Source: an uncultured Eggerthellaceae bacterium (lineage in GTDB: Bacteria; Actinomycetota; Coriobacteriia; Coriobacteriales; Eggerthellaceae). From it: DNA of 13,821 nucleotides. The position numbers were made by a program, and so were the translations under genes. The stretch is from positions 1 to 13,821 of the forward strand of contig CAMOUE010000037.1 of the NCBI GenBank assembly GCA_946626265.1, read 5' to 3'. Below are positions 6,592-13,821 of the stretch, one piece after another. Below the pieces are notes generated by a model. That model had not been told where the DNA came from. It did no database searches and saw only the letters and a list, made by a program, of their open reading frames with translations. Positions within the stretch are counted from its first letter, which is position 1. Each line of letters opens with the position of its first letter.

Positions 6592-7836
6592 TTACGCGCC
6601 GCCGTCTAGCCCCATGAACTCCGGCGAGTACTCGGCGAACATCTCGTATTTCGTCACATGTGTCATGACGATGACGTCGTCGGGGCCGTACTGCTCGATG
6701 TAGTCCTCGAACGTGCCGTCCATGCGGCTGTTGCCGGGCAGGATGAAGACTGCATGTTCGTAGTTTGCCGCGAGGTACCGCGACAGGCAATATGACAGCG
6801 AATCTCCGACGAACAGCAGCGTCTTGCCGTTGTTCTCGCAGCTGTTCAGGGCTTCCGTGTTGCCGCCGCCGAAGTACCCGTAGTACTGCGCCACGCCGCC
6901 CGGCTCTATGGTGGCCCTGCCCGCGAGGACGTCGTCGCGCATGCCCATCTGCTTTTCCGCCCCGCCGACGTCGCCCAATTCGTAGAAAGTCAAGTTGGAG
7001 AAGTCGATGGGCATGTCCTCGAGGTTCGTCGGGATGTCGAGGTCGAGCCCGTTTCTTGCGTAGTCGCCGTACCAATGCCCGACGACTTCGACGGGGTCCA
7101 CGTAATCGTATTGCTTGAGCGAGAGCCGCTCTGCAACCTGGTTGTACGATTTCAGGGCGCGCTTCAGCGTCCAATGCTCCTCGGTGGCGACCCATTCGTC
7201 CAGGATCTCATCGTACGATTCGACGGGGTCGACGAACGCCGAAATGCGCCCATCGAGCCTGTCCACGAGGTTCTTCTGAGCCCATTCGGAATTCAGCCGG
7301 TCGCTGAAAAAGCGGTAGGTGGGGTTGGCTTCCGTCTGGTTGTGGCGTGCCACGCAATCGTAGACGAAGCGCACGTCCGGATGGTTCGCGGCGGCTTCGT
7401 TCAGCGTGCGCACCCAAGCGTCGAGCGCATTCCCGCCCCCGTCTGCGGGTGCTTGCTCGGCTCGGTCGACGATTATCCCATCGCGGGGCACGACGTAGTA
7501 ATGCGAGTCGAGGTAGGTGGGGTACACGTCATAGCCGAAAAGCGCTGCCGACGCCGCAATGCCCGCGCGCTGCAACGCCGCGTTGGAGAGCGCCGCCGCC
7601 GTCCGCAGGGGGACGTGGTCGGACAGAAACGCGTCGAGCGAGTCCTGGTACGTCTTGTCCAGCACTGCATCCGGCTTCAAATCGGGAAACGTGGCGTAAT
7701 AGCGCGCTTCGATGTCCGAATACGGGGGAATTTCGACCACGTCGGGTGCAACGAGGTTCGCGACGTTGTACACGATGGCGGAAAACACGATGACGGCGGT
7801 TGCCGCGGCGAGCGCTATGTTCCGGATGCGTTTCAC
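6592..7836 (-). CDS. DHHW/AlgJ-like SGNH-fold protein, partner of the MBOAT acyltransferase
   Basis: The protein has 414 residues and a single N-terminal membrane anchor (about residues 7-29) followed by an extracytoplasmic domain. Family marks are DAFLSDHVPLR at 68-78 (the usual D-H-x-P-x-R segment), ATEEHWT at 217-223 (variant of the D-x-H-W motif, with H221 and W222 present) and LFVGDSLSY at 341-349, the GDS nucleophile block of SGNH hydrolases. Such proteins accept acyl groups delivered across the membrane by an MBOAT protein and transfer them to an extracellular polysaccharide, as AlgJ/AlgX do for alginate. The polymer here is unknown. The start codon is GTG at 7836, preceded by AGGAG only about 3 bp upstream. 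The gap to the upstream MBOAT gene is 11 bp, which indicates one operon and probably translational coupling. Confidence 0.85.
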   Translation of the reverse strand: MKRIRNIALAAATAVIVFSAIVYNVANLVAPDVVEIPPYSDIEARYYATFPDLKPDAVLDKTYQDSLDAFLSDHVPLRTAAALSNAALQRAGIAASAALFGYDVYPTYLDSHYYVVPRDGIIVDRAEQAPADGGGNALDAWVRTLNEAAANHPDVRFVYDCVARHNQTEANPTYRFFSDRLNSEWAQKNLVDRLDGRISAFVDPVESYDEILDEWVATEEHWTLKRALKSYNQVAERLSLKQYDYVDPVEVVGHWYGDYARNGLDLDIPTNLEDMPIDFSNLTFYELGDVGGAEKQMGMRDDVLAGRATIEPGGVAQYYGYFGGGNTEALNSCENNGKTLLFVGDSLSYCLSRYLAANYEHAVFILPGNSRMDGTFEDYIEQYGPDDVIVMTHVTKYEMFAEYSPEFMGLDGGA

Positions 7837-7847
7837 GGGCTCCTATT

Positions 7848-9377
7848 CTAGAACTGGAAGTAGATGAACGGGTTGAACGAGCCCGACACGACCGACGCGC
7901 AGCTCGCGAGCAGCAAGGCGACGATGGCGATGTCGTAGGAGACGGAGGCGGCGCAAAAGGCGATGGCCCGGCGCCGGTCGGCCGGCTTTGCGTCGAACGT
8001 GGCGAGCGAGGGCGTGTCGAGCCGCCGCGGGTTCGCGATCCCGTCCTCGCGGATGCGCACGGGGTCCCGGTTCTCGACCCAGGCCAGGAAGCGCTCCTTC
8101 AAAAACGGGCAAATCGGCGTCGAGGCCAGCGCGCAGAGGGCGAACACGGGCAGGTACTCCCAGGCCGTGAGCTCCCAGAACGTGGAAGCGCCCGTCCAGC
8201 CGTAGGCGCCGGCGAGCGCCTGCCAGTAGGGCACGAGCTGGGAGGGGTCGGTGATCCAGAAGAACGACCAGCCGAACACGAACACGGCGACGCAGTACAG
8301 GTGGCCGACCGGGGCCGGCAGCTTGGCGAGGGCGCGGCCCCACACGTACTTCTCGCAGATGAGGAGCGCGCCGTAGTAGACGCCCCAGAGCACGTAGTTC
8401 CAGGCGGCCCCGTGCCAGAGCCCCGTCACGGCCCAGACGACCGCGATGTTGAACATGTTCCGCGCGGCCGAGCAACGCGAGCCGCCGAGCGGGATGTATA
8501 TGTAGTCGCGGAAGAACGTCGACAGCGATATGTGCCAGCGCCGCCAGAACTCGGTGATCGAGCGGGAGATGTAGGGGTAGTTGAAGTTGCGCAGGTACCT
8601 GAAGCCCATCATGCGCCCGAGGCCTATGGCCATGTCGGAGTAGCCCGAGAAGTCGAAGAAGATCTGGAACGTGTAGGCGACGAGGCCCGCCCACGCGCCG
8701 ACGGCGCCGATCTCCGGGCCGCCTGCGGAGAGCATCTTCGTCGCCAGGATCGCGACCGTGTTCGCGAGCAGCGCCTTCTTCGCGAGGCCTATGGCGAACA
8801 GCCGCACCCCGTCCGCGAAGTCGTCGAGCGTCTCGCGGCGCCCCACGACCTGCTCCTGGATCGTCTGGTAGCGCACGATGGGGCCCGCGATGAGCTGCGG
8901 GAAGCAGGCCACGTACATGCCGAGGTAGAGCACGTTGCGCTGGGGCTCCACCTCGCGGCGGTAGACGTCGATGACGTAGGAGAGCGCCTGCAGCGTGTAG
9001 AACGAGATGCCGATGGGCAGCGGCAGCTCCAGGTCGGGCACGACCGCCGCGCCGAGGAGGGCGTTGGCGTTCTCGGCGACGAACCCCTCGTACTTGAAGA
9101 AGCCGATGACGAGCACGTTGAAGGCGACGGCGAGGGCGAGCAGCGCGCGCCTCCGCCCTCCGCTCGCGCCCGGCGACCCCACGGCCAGCCCGAACGCCCA
9201 GTTCGCCACGATCGAGGCCACCATGAGCGCCACGTAGACCGGCTCGCCCCACGCGTAGAAGAACAGCGACGCGACGAGCAGCCATGTGTTTTTCGCCGCG
9301 CGCCAGGGCATGGCGAAGTAAAGCGCCAGGAACACGGGCAGGAACGCGAACAGGAAGACTGAGCTTGAAAAAACCAT
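7848..9377 (-). CDS. MBOAT family membrane O-acyltransferase (AlgI type)
   Basis: With the start at the ATG at 9377 the protein has 509 residues and begins MVFSSSVFLFAFLPVF, typical of this family. Longer in-frame starts add an Arg-rich, non-membrane N-terminus that the family lacks. Many hydrophobic segments cover the length. The MBOAT core is clear: SITEFWRRWHISLSTFFRDY around 273-292, YIPLGGSR around 294-301, and TGLWHGAAWNY around 318-328 with the catalytic histidine H322. These proteins pass acetyl groups across the membrane for O-acetylation of exopolysaccharides or cell-wall polymers, working with a DHHW/AlgJ partner, which is the next gene. No ribosome binding site is visible; a TACAAT box ends 7 nt before the ATG, so a leaderless transcript is plausible. 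Confidence 0.93.
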   Translation of the reverse strand: MVFSSSVFLFAFLPVFLALYFAMPWRAAKNTWLLVASLFFYAWGEPVYVALMVASIVANWAFGLAVGSPGASGGRRRALLALAVAFNVLVIGFFKYEGFVAENANALLGAAVVPDLELPLPIGISFYTLQALSYVIDVYRREVEPQRNVLYLGMYVACFPQLIAGPIVRYQTIQEQVVGRRETLDDFADGVRLFAIGLAKKALLANTVAILATKMLSAGGPEIGAVGAWAGLVAYTFQIFFDFSGYSDMAIGLGRMMGFRYLRNFNYPYISRSITEFWRRWHISLSTFFRDYIYIPLGGSRCSAARNMFNIAVVWAVTGLWHGAAWNYVLWGVYYGALLICEKYVWGRALAKLPAPVGHLYCVAVFVFGWSFFWITDPSQLVPYWQALAGAYGWTGASTFWELTAWEYLPVFALCALASTPICPFLKERFLAWVENRDPVRIREDGIANPRRLDTPSLATFDAKPADRRRAIAFCAASVSYDIAIVALLLASCASVVSGSFNPFIYFQF

Positions 9378-9384
9378 GCGCACT

Positions 9385-9390
9385 ATTGTA
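9385..9390 (-). promoter_or_regulatory. Possible -10 box giving a leaderless MBOAT transcript
   Basis: TACAAT on the minus strand ends 7 nt before the ATG at 9377, so initiation would coincide with the start codon. No Shine-Dalgarno sequence is present. A convincing -35 is not seen. The rest of the 207-bp divergent spacer up to 9584 must also hold the promoter of the plus-strand signalling gene, which I could not place. Confidence 0.35.
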
Positions 9391-9584
9391 TGCGATTTAT
9401 GGGCGCGGCATCGGAAATACGTTTGCACGCGACGGCGAAGCCGGATGGCGGCAAAACGGTGGCGAATTCGCATGCGACCATTTATCATGGTGAGAAGCTC
9501 TGTCGGGCCTTTTGGTCGGGCTTATGTTGAAAACGTACGGTATGGCGGAAATCCGCAACGCGCAGGCGTAAAGGAAGCAAGTCA

Positions 9585-12251
9585 ATGCTGAAGAGTCACG
9601 AGAAATTCCATTCCGCGAACGGCAAGCGTCTGATACTGGTCGTGGATGACGAGTACGTGGATCGCGAGCTGCTGAGAAACGTCCTCCAAGACGACTACGA
9701 GCTAATCTTCGCCGAAAACGGGGAAGAAGCCCTCGGGACGATGCGCGAACTCAACGAAACGCTCTCGCTCGTCTTGCTCGACCTGATGATGCCGGTCTTG
9801 AACGGCATGGACGTTCTGAGGAAGGCGAAAACCGATCCCACGATCTCCCATCTCCCCATTATCGTCATCACGTCTGACCAGGATGCGGAGATCGAGAGCC
9901 TGACGATGGGCGCCATCGATTTCATCCCGAAGCCGTACCCGCAGGCCGGCGTGATCCGCGCCCGCGTCCGCCGGACCATCGAGCTGGCGGAGGATCGCCA
10001 GATCATCAGCTTCACCGAACGTGACGTGATCACGGGACTGTACAACCGCGAGTATTTCTACAAATACGTCGAGCAGTACGACCGCCACCATAGAGACGTC
10101 GAAATGGATGCCATGGTAATCGACATCAACCATTTCCGCCTCATCAACGAACGGCTCGGCTCGGTGCACGCCGACAGCATCTTGCGGCGAATCGGCGAGA
10201 CGCTGCGCGAGATGATGCAGGACGCCGGCGGGTTCGTGTGCCGCAAGGAAGCGGACACGTTCATGCTCTACTGCCCGCATGGCGAATCGTACGAGGCGCT
10301 CCTCGACCGTGCCTCCATCGCGCTTTCCGAAGAGGAATCCGACGATTCGCGCGTGTGGCTGCGCATGGGCGTCTACGCGAACGTGGACAAGGGCCTTGTC
10401 GTGGAGCGGCGTTTCGACCGTGCGAAGATGGCAGCCGACACGGTGCAGGGCAGCTTCACGCGAAGGATCGGCCTGTACGACGACAAGATGCACGAGCAGG
10501 AGCTGTATTCCGAGCAGCTCATCGCCGATTTCCCCAATGCAATCAAGGAGCGCCAGTTCCAAGTCTACTATCAGCCGAAATTCGATATCGGACCCGAAGT
10601 GCCGGCGCTTGCGAGCGCCGAAGCCCTCGTGCGGTGGGCCCATCCCGAACTCGGCATGATCACGCCGAACGATTTCATCCCCCTGTTCGAGAACAACGGG
10701 CTCATCCAGAAACTCGACACGTACGTTTGGCGCGAGGCGACGCGCCAGGTCGGGGAATGGAGGGAGCGGTTCGGCTTCACCGTGCCCGTGTCGGTAAACG
10801 TGTCGCGCATCGACATGCACGATCCGCACCTCGTCGAAACCGTCCTGGAGATCATCGAGGAGAGCGGCATCGATCCCTACGAGCTGCTCCTGGAGATAAC
10901 CGAGTCTGCGTACACGCAGGACTCCGAGCAGATCATCGAGATGGTCGAACGGTTCAGGTCGCTCGGGCTTCGGGTCGAGATGGACGATTTCGGCACGGGA
11001 TATTCGTCGCTGAACATGATTTCGACGTTGCCCATCGACGCGTTGAAGCTCGACATGCAGTTCATCCGCAACGCGTTCAGCGGGCGACGGGATACGCGCA
11101 TGCTCGAAATCATCATCGACATCGCCGAGTACCTGTCCGTCCCCGTCATCGCCGAGGGCGTCGAGACCGAAGACCAGCTCGTTGCGCTCAAGGAGATGGG
11201 CTGCGATTTCGTGCAGGGATACTATTTCTCGCAGCCTGTTCCCGCCGAGCAGTTCGAGGCGTTTCTGCTCGAAAGAAAGAAGACGATCGACGTGCTTCCC
11301 ATAGACTGGCGTGGCGGGCGCGGCGAGGGCCGGCGAAAGGAACGCCTCCCGTTCAGCAAGGAGAGGCGAAGCAGCGTCCTGTTCGGAAGCGTCACGCGGG
11401 CGCTCGCCGCCGACTACTTCGGCATCTATTACGTCAATATCGAAGACGATCGCTTCATCGGATACAAGCCGAGCGAACGGAGGAACGACTTCGACGTCGA
11501 ACGGCGGGGCGACGATTTCTTCGGCTTGCTCCGCGAGACGATGATGAGCGTGATTCATCCCGATGACGCCCCGCTGTTACTGTCGCGGTTCACGAAGGAC
11601 AACGTCCTTTCGAAGCTCGGCCGCGACGGCTCGTTCGACCTGACGTTCCGGCTCGTGCTGGACGGCTCACCGACATACGTGACGATGAAGGCAACGCAGA
11701 TGGAGGACGAGGCGGACCGCAGCCACATCGTCGTCGGCATAAGCAACGTCGACGAGCAGGTTCGCGAGGGCCGCGAGCGCGGCAAGTCCATGCTCGTCGC
11801 AGGGCGGGACGAATTGACGAGCGTGAAGAACGGGCAGGCGTTCCACATCGTGGAAGAGGAGCTGGACGGCGCCATATGCGAAGGGAGCGCAGAGCCGTTC
11901 GCCGTGGCGGTCTGCGACGTCGTCGGCGTGCCCGACGACGCGCCCATGGCGGGAGGGGCCGACGACCAGCGCATCAAGGACGGGTGTGCGATCGTCTGCG
12001 TCGTGTTCAAGCACAGTCCCGTTTTCAGGGTTGCTGCGAACAGGTTCGTGGTGCTGCTCAAGGGAGGCGATTACGATTCGCGCATCGCGCTCATGGAGCG
12101 GCTGGTCGAAGATGGGGAATCGAGGAAGTCGAACGGCGGGGCCCTGATCGTAGGCGGCCTTGCCACGTACCGGCCCGATGACGACGCAGAGGTCTCATCG
12201 GTCTTCGCACGGGCGCGCGATGCTGCGCTCGAAGCGGGTCGAACGCGCTAG
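9585..12251 (+). CDS. Response regulator REC-GGDEF*-EAL-PAS-GGDEF*, probable c-di-GMP phosphodiesterase
   Basis: The protein has 888 residues and is cytosolic. REC domain at about 14-130: acidic pair D21/D22, phosphoacceptor D66 (LLDLMMP), T96 and K116 all present. First GGDEF-like domain at about 140-300: the signature reads RKEADTF (220-226) and is degenerate. EAL domain at about 310-565: E346-A347-L348, N405, E437, D467/D468 in DDFGTGYSS, K488, E524 in EGVE and Q544 in QGYYFSQP, the full metal-binding and catalytic set. PAS-like domain at about 600-725, with IHPDD at 657-661. A second GGDEF-like domain at about 735-885 starts RDELTSVKN but its signature reads RVAANRF (815-821). Expected activity is phosphorylation-controlled hydrolysis of c-di-GMP, with the GGDEF remnants perhaps sensing nucleotides. 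The ATG at 9585 follows AAAGGAAG (9570-9577). The Hpt gene begins 26 bp downstream. Confidence 0.92.
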   Translation: MLKSHEKFHSANGKRLILVVDDEYVDRELLRNVLQDDYELIFAENGEEALGTMRELNETLSLVLLDLMMPVLNGMDVLRKAKTDPTISHLPIIVITSDQDAEIESLTMGAIDFIPKPYPQAGVIRARVRRTIELAEDRQIISFTERDVITGLYNREYFYKYVEQYDRHHRDVEMDAMVIDINHFRLINERLGSVHADSILRRIGETLREMMQDAGGFVCRKEADTFMLYCPHGESYEALLDRASIALSEEESDDSRVWLRMGVYANVDKGLVVERRFDRAKMAADTVQGSFTRRIGLYDDKMHEQELYSEQLIADFPNAIKERQFQVYYQPKFDIGPEVPALASAEALVRWAHPELGMITPNDFIPLFENNGLIQKLDTYVWREATRQVGEWRERFGFTVPVSVNVSRIDMHDPHLVETVLEIIEESGIDPYELLLEITESAYTQDSEQIIEMVERFRSLGLRVEMDDFGTGYSSLNMISTLPIDALKLDMQFIRNAFSGRRDTRMLEIIIDIAEYLSVPVIAEGVETEDQLVALKEMGCDFVQGYYFSQPVPAEQFEAFLLERKKTIDVLPIDWRGGRGEGRRKERLPFSKERRSSVLFGSVTRALAADYFGIYYVNIEDDRFIGYKPSERRNDFDVERRGDDFFGLLRETMMSVIHPDDAPLLLSRFTKDNVLSKLGRDGSFDLTFRLVLDGSPTYVTMKATQMEDEADRSHIVVGISNVDEQVREGRERGKSMLVAGRDELTSVKNGQAFHIVEEELDGAICEGSAEPFAVAVCDVVGVPDDAPMAGGADDQRIKDGCAIVCVVFKHSPVFRVAANRFVVLLKGGDYDSRIALMERLVEDGESRKSNGGALIVGGLATYRPDDDAEVSSVFARARDAALEAGRTR

Positions 12252-12277
12252 CACACCAGGTGAAACGGAGTCGGGGG

Positions 12278-12610
12278 ATGAAGCTCGAAGATTTGATTGC
12301 GTACGGCGCGGATGTCGACAGCGGCCTTGCGAGGTGCATGGGCAACGAGGCGCTCTACCTGCGCCTCGTCGAGACGGTGAAAGGCGACGACGGCTTCGCG
12401 CAGCTCGAGGAGGCGCTTCGCGACGGTCGGCTCGACGATGCGTTCGAGGCGGCGCACGCCTTGAAAGGCGTGCTGTCGAACCTCGCGCTCGCTCCCTTGG
12501 CCAAGCCGGTCGACGTCATCACCGAGCTGTTGCGCGGTCGCAAGGTCATGGACTACGCCGGGCTGCTAGCCGAGATCGAGCGCGAGCTGACACGGCTGCG
12601 CGCCTTGTAG
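12278..12610 (+). CDS. Stand-alone Hpt (histidine phosphotransfer) protein
   Basis: This small helical protein of 110 residues carries the Hpt signature AHALKGVLSNL at 59-69, with the phosphorylatable histidine H60. Hpt proteins shuttle phosphate between hybrid kinases and receiver domains. The upstream gene supplies a receiver with an intact aspartate, so the pair likely works in one phosphorelay; no histidine kinase lies in the window. The start at 12278 is chosen because GGAG (12267-12270) sits 7 bp upstream. A longer GTG start at 12260 lacks such a site. The gene is 26 bp behind the REC-EAL gene and is probably co-transcribed. Its stop is only 6 bp from the stop of the convergent ChW gene. 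Confidence 0.9.
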   Translation: MKLEDLIAYGADVDSGLARCMGNEALYLRLVETVKGDDGFAQLEEALRDGRLDDAFEAAHALKGVLSNLALAPLAKPVDVITELLRGRKVMDYAGLLAEIERELTRLRAL

Positions 12611-12616
12611 GGGCGC

Positions 12617-13821
12617 CTAGTACTGAAGCGCCTGCTTGAGGGCGTCGCCGACGTCCCAGACCTGGGTTTTGTCGCTTTCGTAGCTGTAAGCCGACATCAC
12701 GGCGTAGATGACGTCGTCCTCATAGGCGCCGCCGTTGTAGATTCCGCCGCACCAGGAGCCGGGGTACATGTACCCGACCTTGTAGAAGCCGTTCTCGAAG
12801 CTGTCGCGGAACTGGTGCCAGTTGTCCTCGCCGTATTGGTAGCCATAGTCGATGTAGTCGGCCATGACCGCCCACAGCTTGCACAGCTTGCGCGGCGAGT
12901 AGGTGGCGTAGCCTTCGGGGCCGATGGAGAAGTCGACGTCGGCCTCGTCCATGAAGTCGTAGTAGTATCCGCGGCCGTAGGCGTTCACCAGCGTCGCATA
13001 CGCGTAGTTGTCGGAATTCGTGCAAGTCTCCCACATGGTTCCCGCGTAGCCTGCGATGCCCGGAGCGTCGTATTTGCAAAGCGAGCAGCAGAACGAGGCC
13101 TTGATCGACGAAGCGCTGAAGATCTCGGCGTCGGGGTTATAGGAGATGCACTTCCCGGTTTTGACGTTCAGGGCGATGAAGCCGAGGCGGTCGCCGTAGC
13201 CCATCTGATCCCTGATCGCCTGCATGTCCTCTTCGGTCACCGTGCCGTTGTAGACGTGGATGCTCGCCTCGCCGCTCGCGTCGTCGAGAAGGTTTTTCCA
13301 ATCCTCGAGCCCCAGCTGGACATCACGATAGGCGTTGGCCGTCGAGCCGGGGGCCGCGCCGCCTTTGCGCACGAGTGTCATCTGGTACGCCTCGATGCGG
13401 CACGGTATGTTCTTCACGCCCGCGGGCTCGCCGTTCTTGGCCCAGCCCATCCAGCCGAATCCTTGCGCGTAGGTGCGGTAGTACAGGTCGTACTTCTTGG
13501 CCATGTCGCCGGTGAGCTTGGCCTGCAGGGCCTCGACGCGCAGGCCCCTGCCCGACGTGCCGGCCATCTGGCCGTTCTGCTTCCAGCCCTGCCAGCCGAG
13601 GTTCTGGACCGAAGTCCGGTATTGCACGGAGCTCCTGCCCGCTGCCTCGCCGAGCTTCATGTCGAGAGCCTCGATGCGCAGTCCGCTGCGCGCGACGCCC
13701 GATGTGCCGCCTTCGGGGGCGTAGCCCTGCCAGCCCTTCGACTGGACGTGGGACCTGAACCGCAGAAGCGGCGTGCGGTACGCGCCCGCGGTCGCGCCCG
13801 GGGCGGGCGCGCCCTTCTCGA
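12617..13821 (-). CDS. ChW-repeat surface protein with beta-lactamase-like serine hydrolase domain, 5' end outside the window
   Basis: The reading frame stays open to the right edge, so the N-terminus with any signal peptide is missing; the internal ATG at 13660 lies within a repeat and is not the start. Three ChW repeats follow one another, each with a GWQGW/GWMGW-like core, a conserved glycine in the middle and an R-x-EA segment near its end: around 13780-13660, 13630-13510 and 13490-13370. ChW (clostridial hydrophobic, conserved W) repeats occur in secreted clostridial and some actinobacterial proteins and are thought to act at the cell surface. A linker leads to a penicillin-binding/class A beta-lactamase-like domain. 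Its SxxK motif is SSIK (codons near 13111-13100), SDN is present (near 13015-13007) and a KVG triad near 12781-12773 stands for KTG. The role may be peptidoglycan processing or another serine hydrolysis rather than drug resistance. Confidence 0.85.
   Translation of the reverse strand, partial: EKGAPAPGATAGAYRTPLLRFRSHVQSKGWQGYAPEGGTSGVARSGLRIEALDMKLGEAAGRSSVQYRTSVQNLGWQGWKQNGQMAGTSGRGLRVEALQAKLTGDMAKKYDLYYRTYAQGFGWMGWAKNGEPAGVKNIPCRIEAYQMTLVRKGGAAPGSTANAYRDVQLGLEDWKNLLDDASGEASIHVYNGTVTEEDMQAIRDQMGYGDRLGFIALNVKTGKCISYNPDAEIFSASSIKASFCCSLCKYDAPGIAGYAGTMWETCTNSDNYAYATLVNAYGRGYYYDFMDEADVDFSIGPEGYATYSPRKLCKLWAVMADYIDYGYQYGEDNWHQFRDSFENGFYKVGYMYPGSWCGGIYNGGAYEDDVIYAVMSAYSYESDKTQVWDVGDALKQALQY

Noticed and set aside
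7800..9362. Plus-strand open frame of 520 codons opposite the MBOAT gene
   Set aside because: The translation is dominated by Arg, Glu, Val, Asp and His with no domain, and the opposite strand encodes an unmistakable MBOAT protein.
9378..9488. 37-residue N-terminal extension of the MBOAT protein
   Set aside because: The extension is Arg/His-rich and precedes a typical MBOAT first membrane segment starting at the ATG at 9377. It would also cover the -10 box.
9702..11558. Minus-strand open frame of 618 codons opposite the REC-EAL gene
   Set aside because: It is the mirror of a strongly conserved REC and EAL coding sequence; length reflects codon bias only.
1..13821. CRISPR array, rRNA, insertion sequence or prophage genes
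   Set aside because: No regularly spaced direct repeats, rRNA-like sequence, transposase or phage structural gene was recognised on either strand.

Overview
The window is a high-G+C stretch of bacterial chromosome. It most resembles the anaerobic gut Actinobacteria of the class Coriobacteriia, probably Eggerthellaceae. The clues are strong G/C preference at third codon positions, which produces very long antisense open frames; a surface protein built from ChW repeats plus a serine hydrolase; possible leaderless gene starts; and the overall mixture of families. This assignment is inference, because no rRNA or other taxonomic marker is present.

Region by region: 1-1272 (+) is a HemN/HemW/HutW-type radical SAM protein that is open at the left edge. 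After a spacer with a 17-bp tandem repeat, a probable two-gene operon (+) follows at 1468-3182. It encodes a leucine-rich-repeat protein without a signal peptide and a 246-residue protein that I read as a diverged ferredoxin-dependent bilin reductase (PcyA/HY2-like). A GC-rich hairpin follows, then a tRNA-Phe(GAA) at 3427-3502 with its own sigma-70-type promoter and a clear Rho-independent terminator. The next ~380 bp carry no convincing gene but hold a perfect 12-bp inverted repeat.

From 9377 down to 3886 four genes run on the minus strand, in transcription order: an MBOAT O-acyltransferase (AlgI type), its DHHW/AlgJ-like SGNH partner, an AAA+ ATPase of the CbxX/SpoVK family with a zinc ribbon and TerB-like segments, and a YigZ/IMPACT family protein. 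The first two form a standard envelope polysaccharide O-acetylation pair. The ATPase and YigZ are less obviously connected to it.

From 9585 the plus strand encodes an unusual signalling protein, REC-GGDEF*-EAL-PAS-GGDEF*, with both GGDEF sites degenerate and the EAL site intact. Its neighbour is a stand-alone Hpt phosphotransfer protein. Together they look like a phosphorelay that ends in c-di-GMP hydrolysis. The right edge (minus strand, 5' end outside the window) is a ChW-repeat surface protein with a beta-lactamase-like serine hydrolase domain.

The best candidate for something undescribed is the bilin-reductase-like gene next to a tetrapyrrole-type radical SAM gene. The domain layout of the REC-EAL protein and the composite AAA+ protein are also worth attention.
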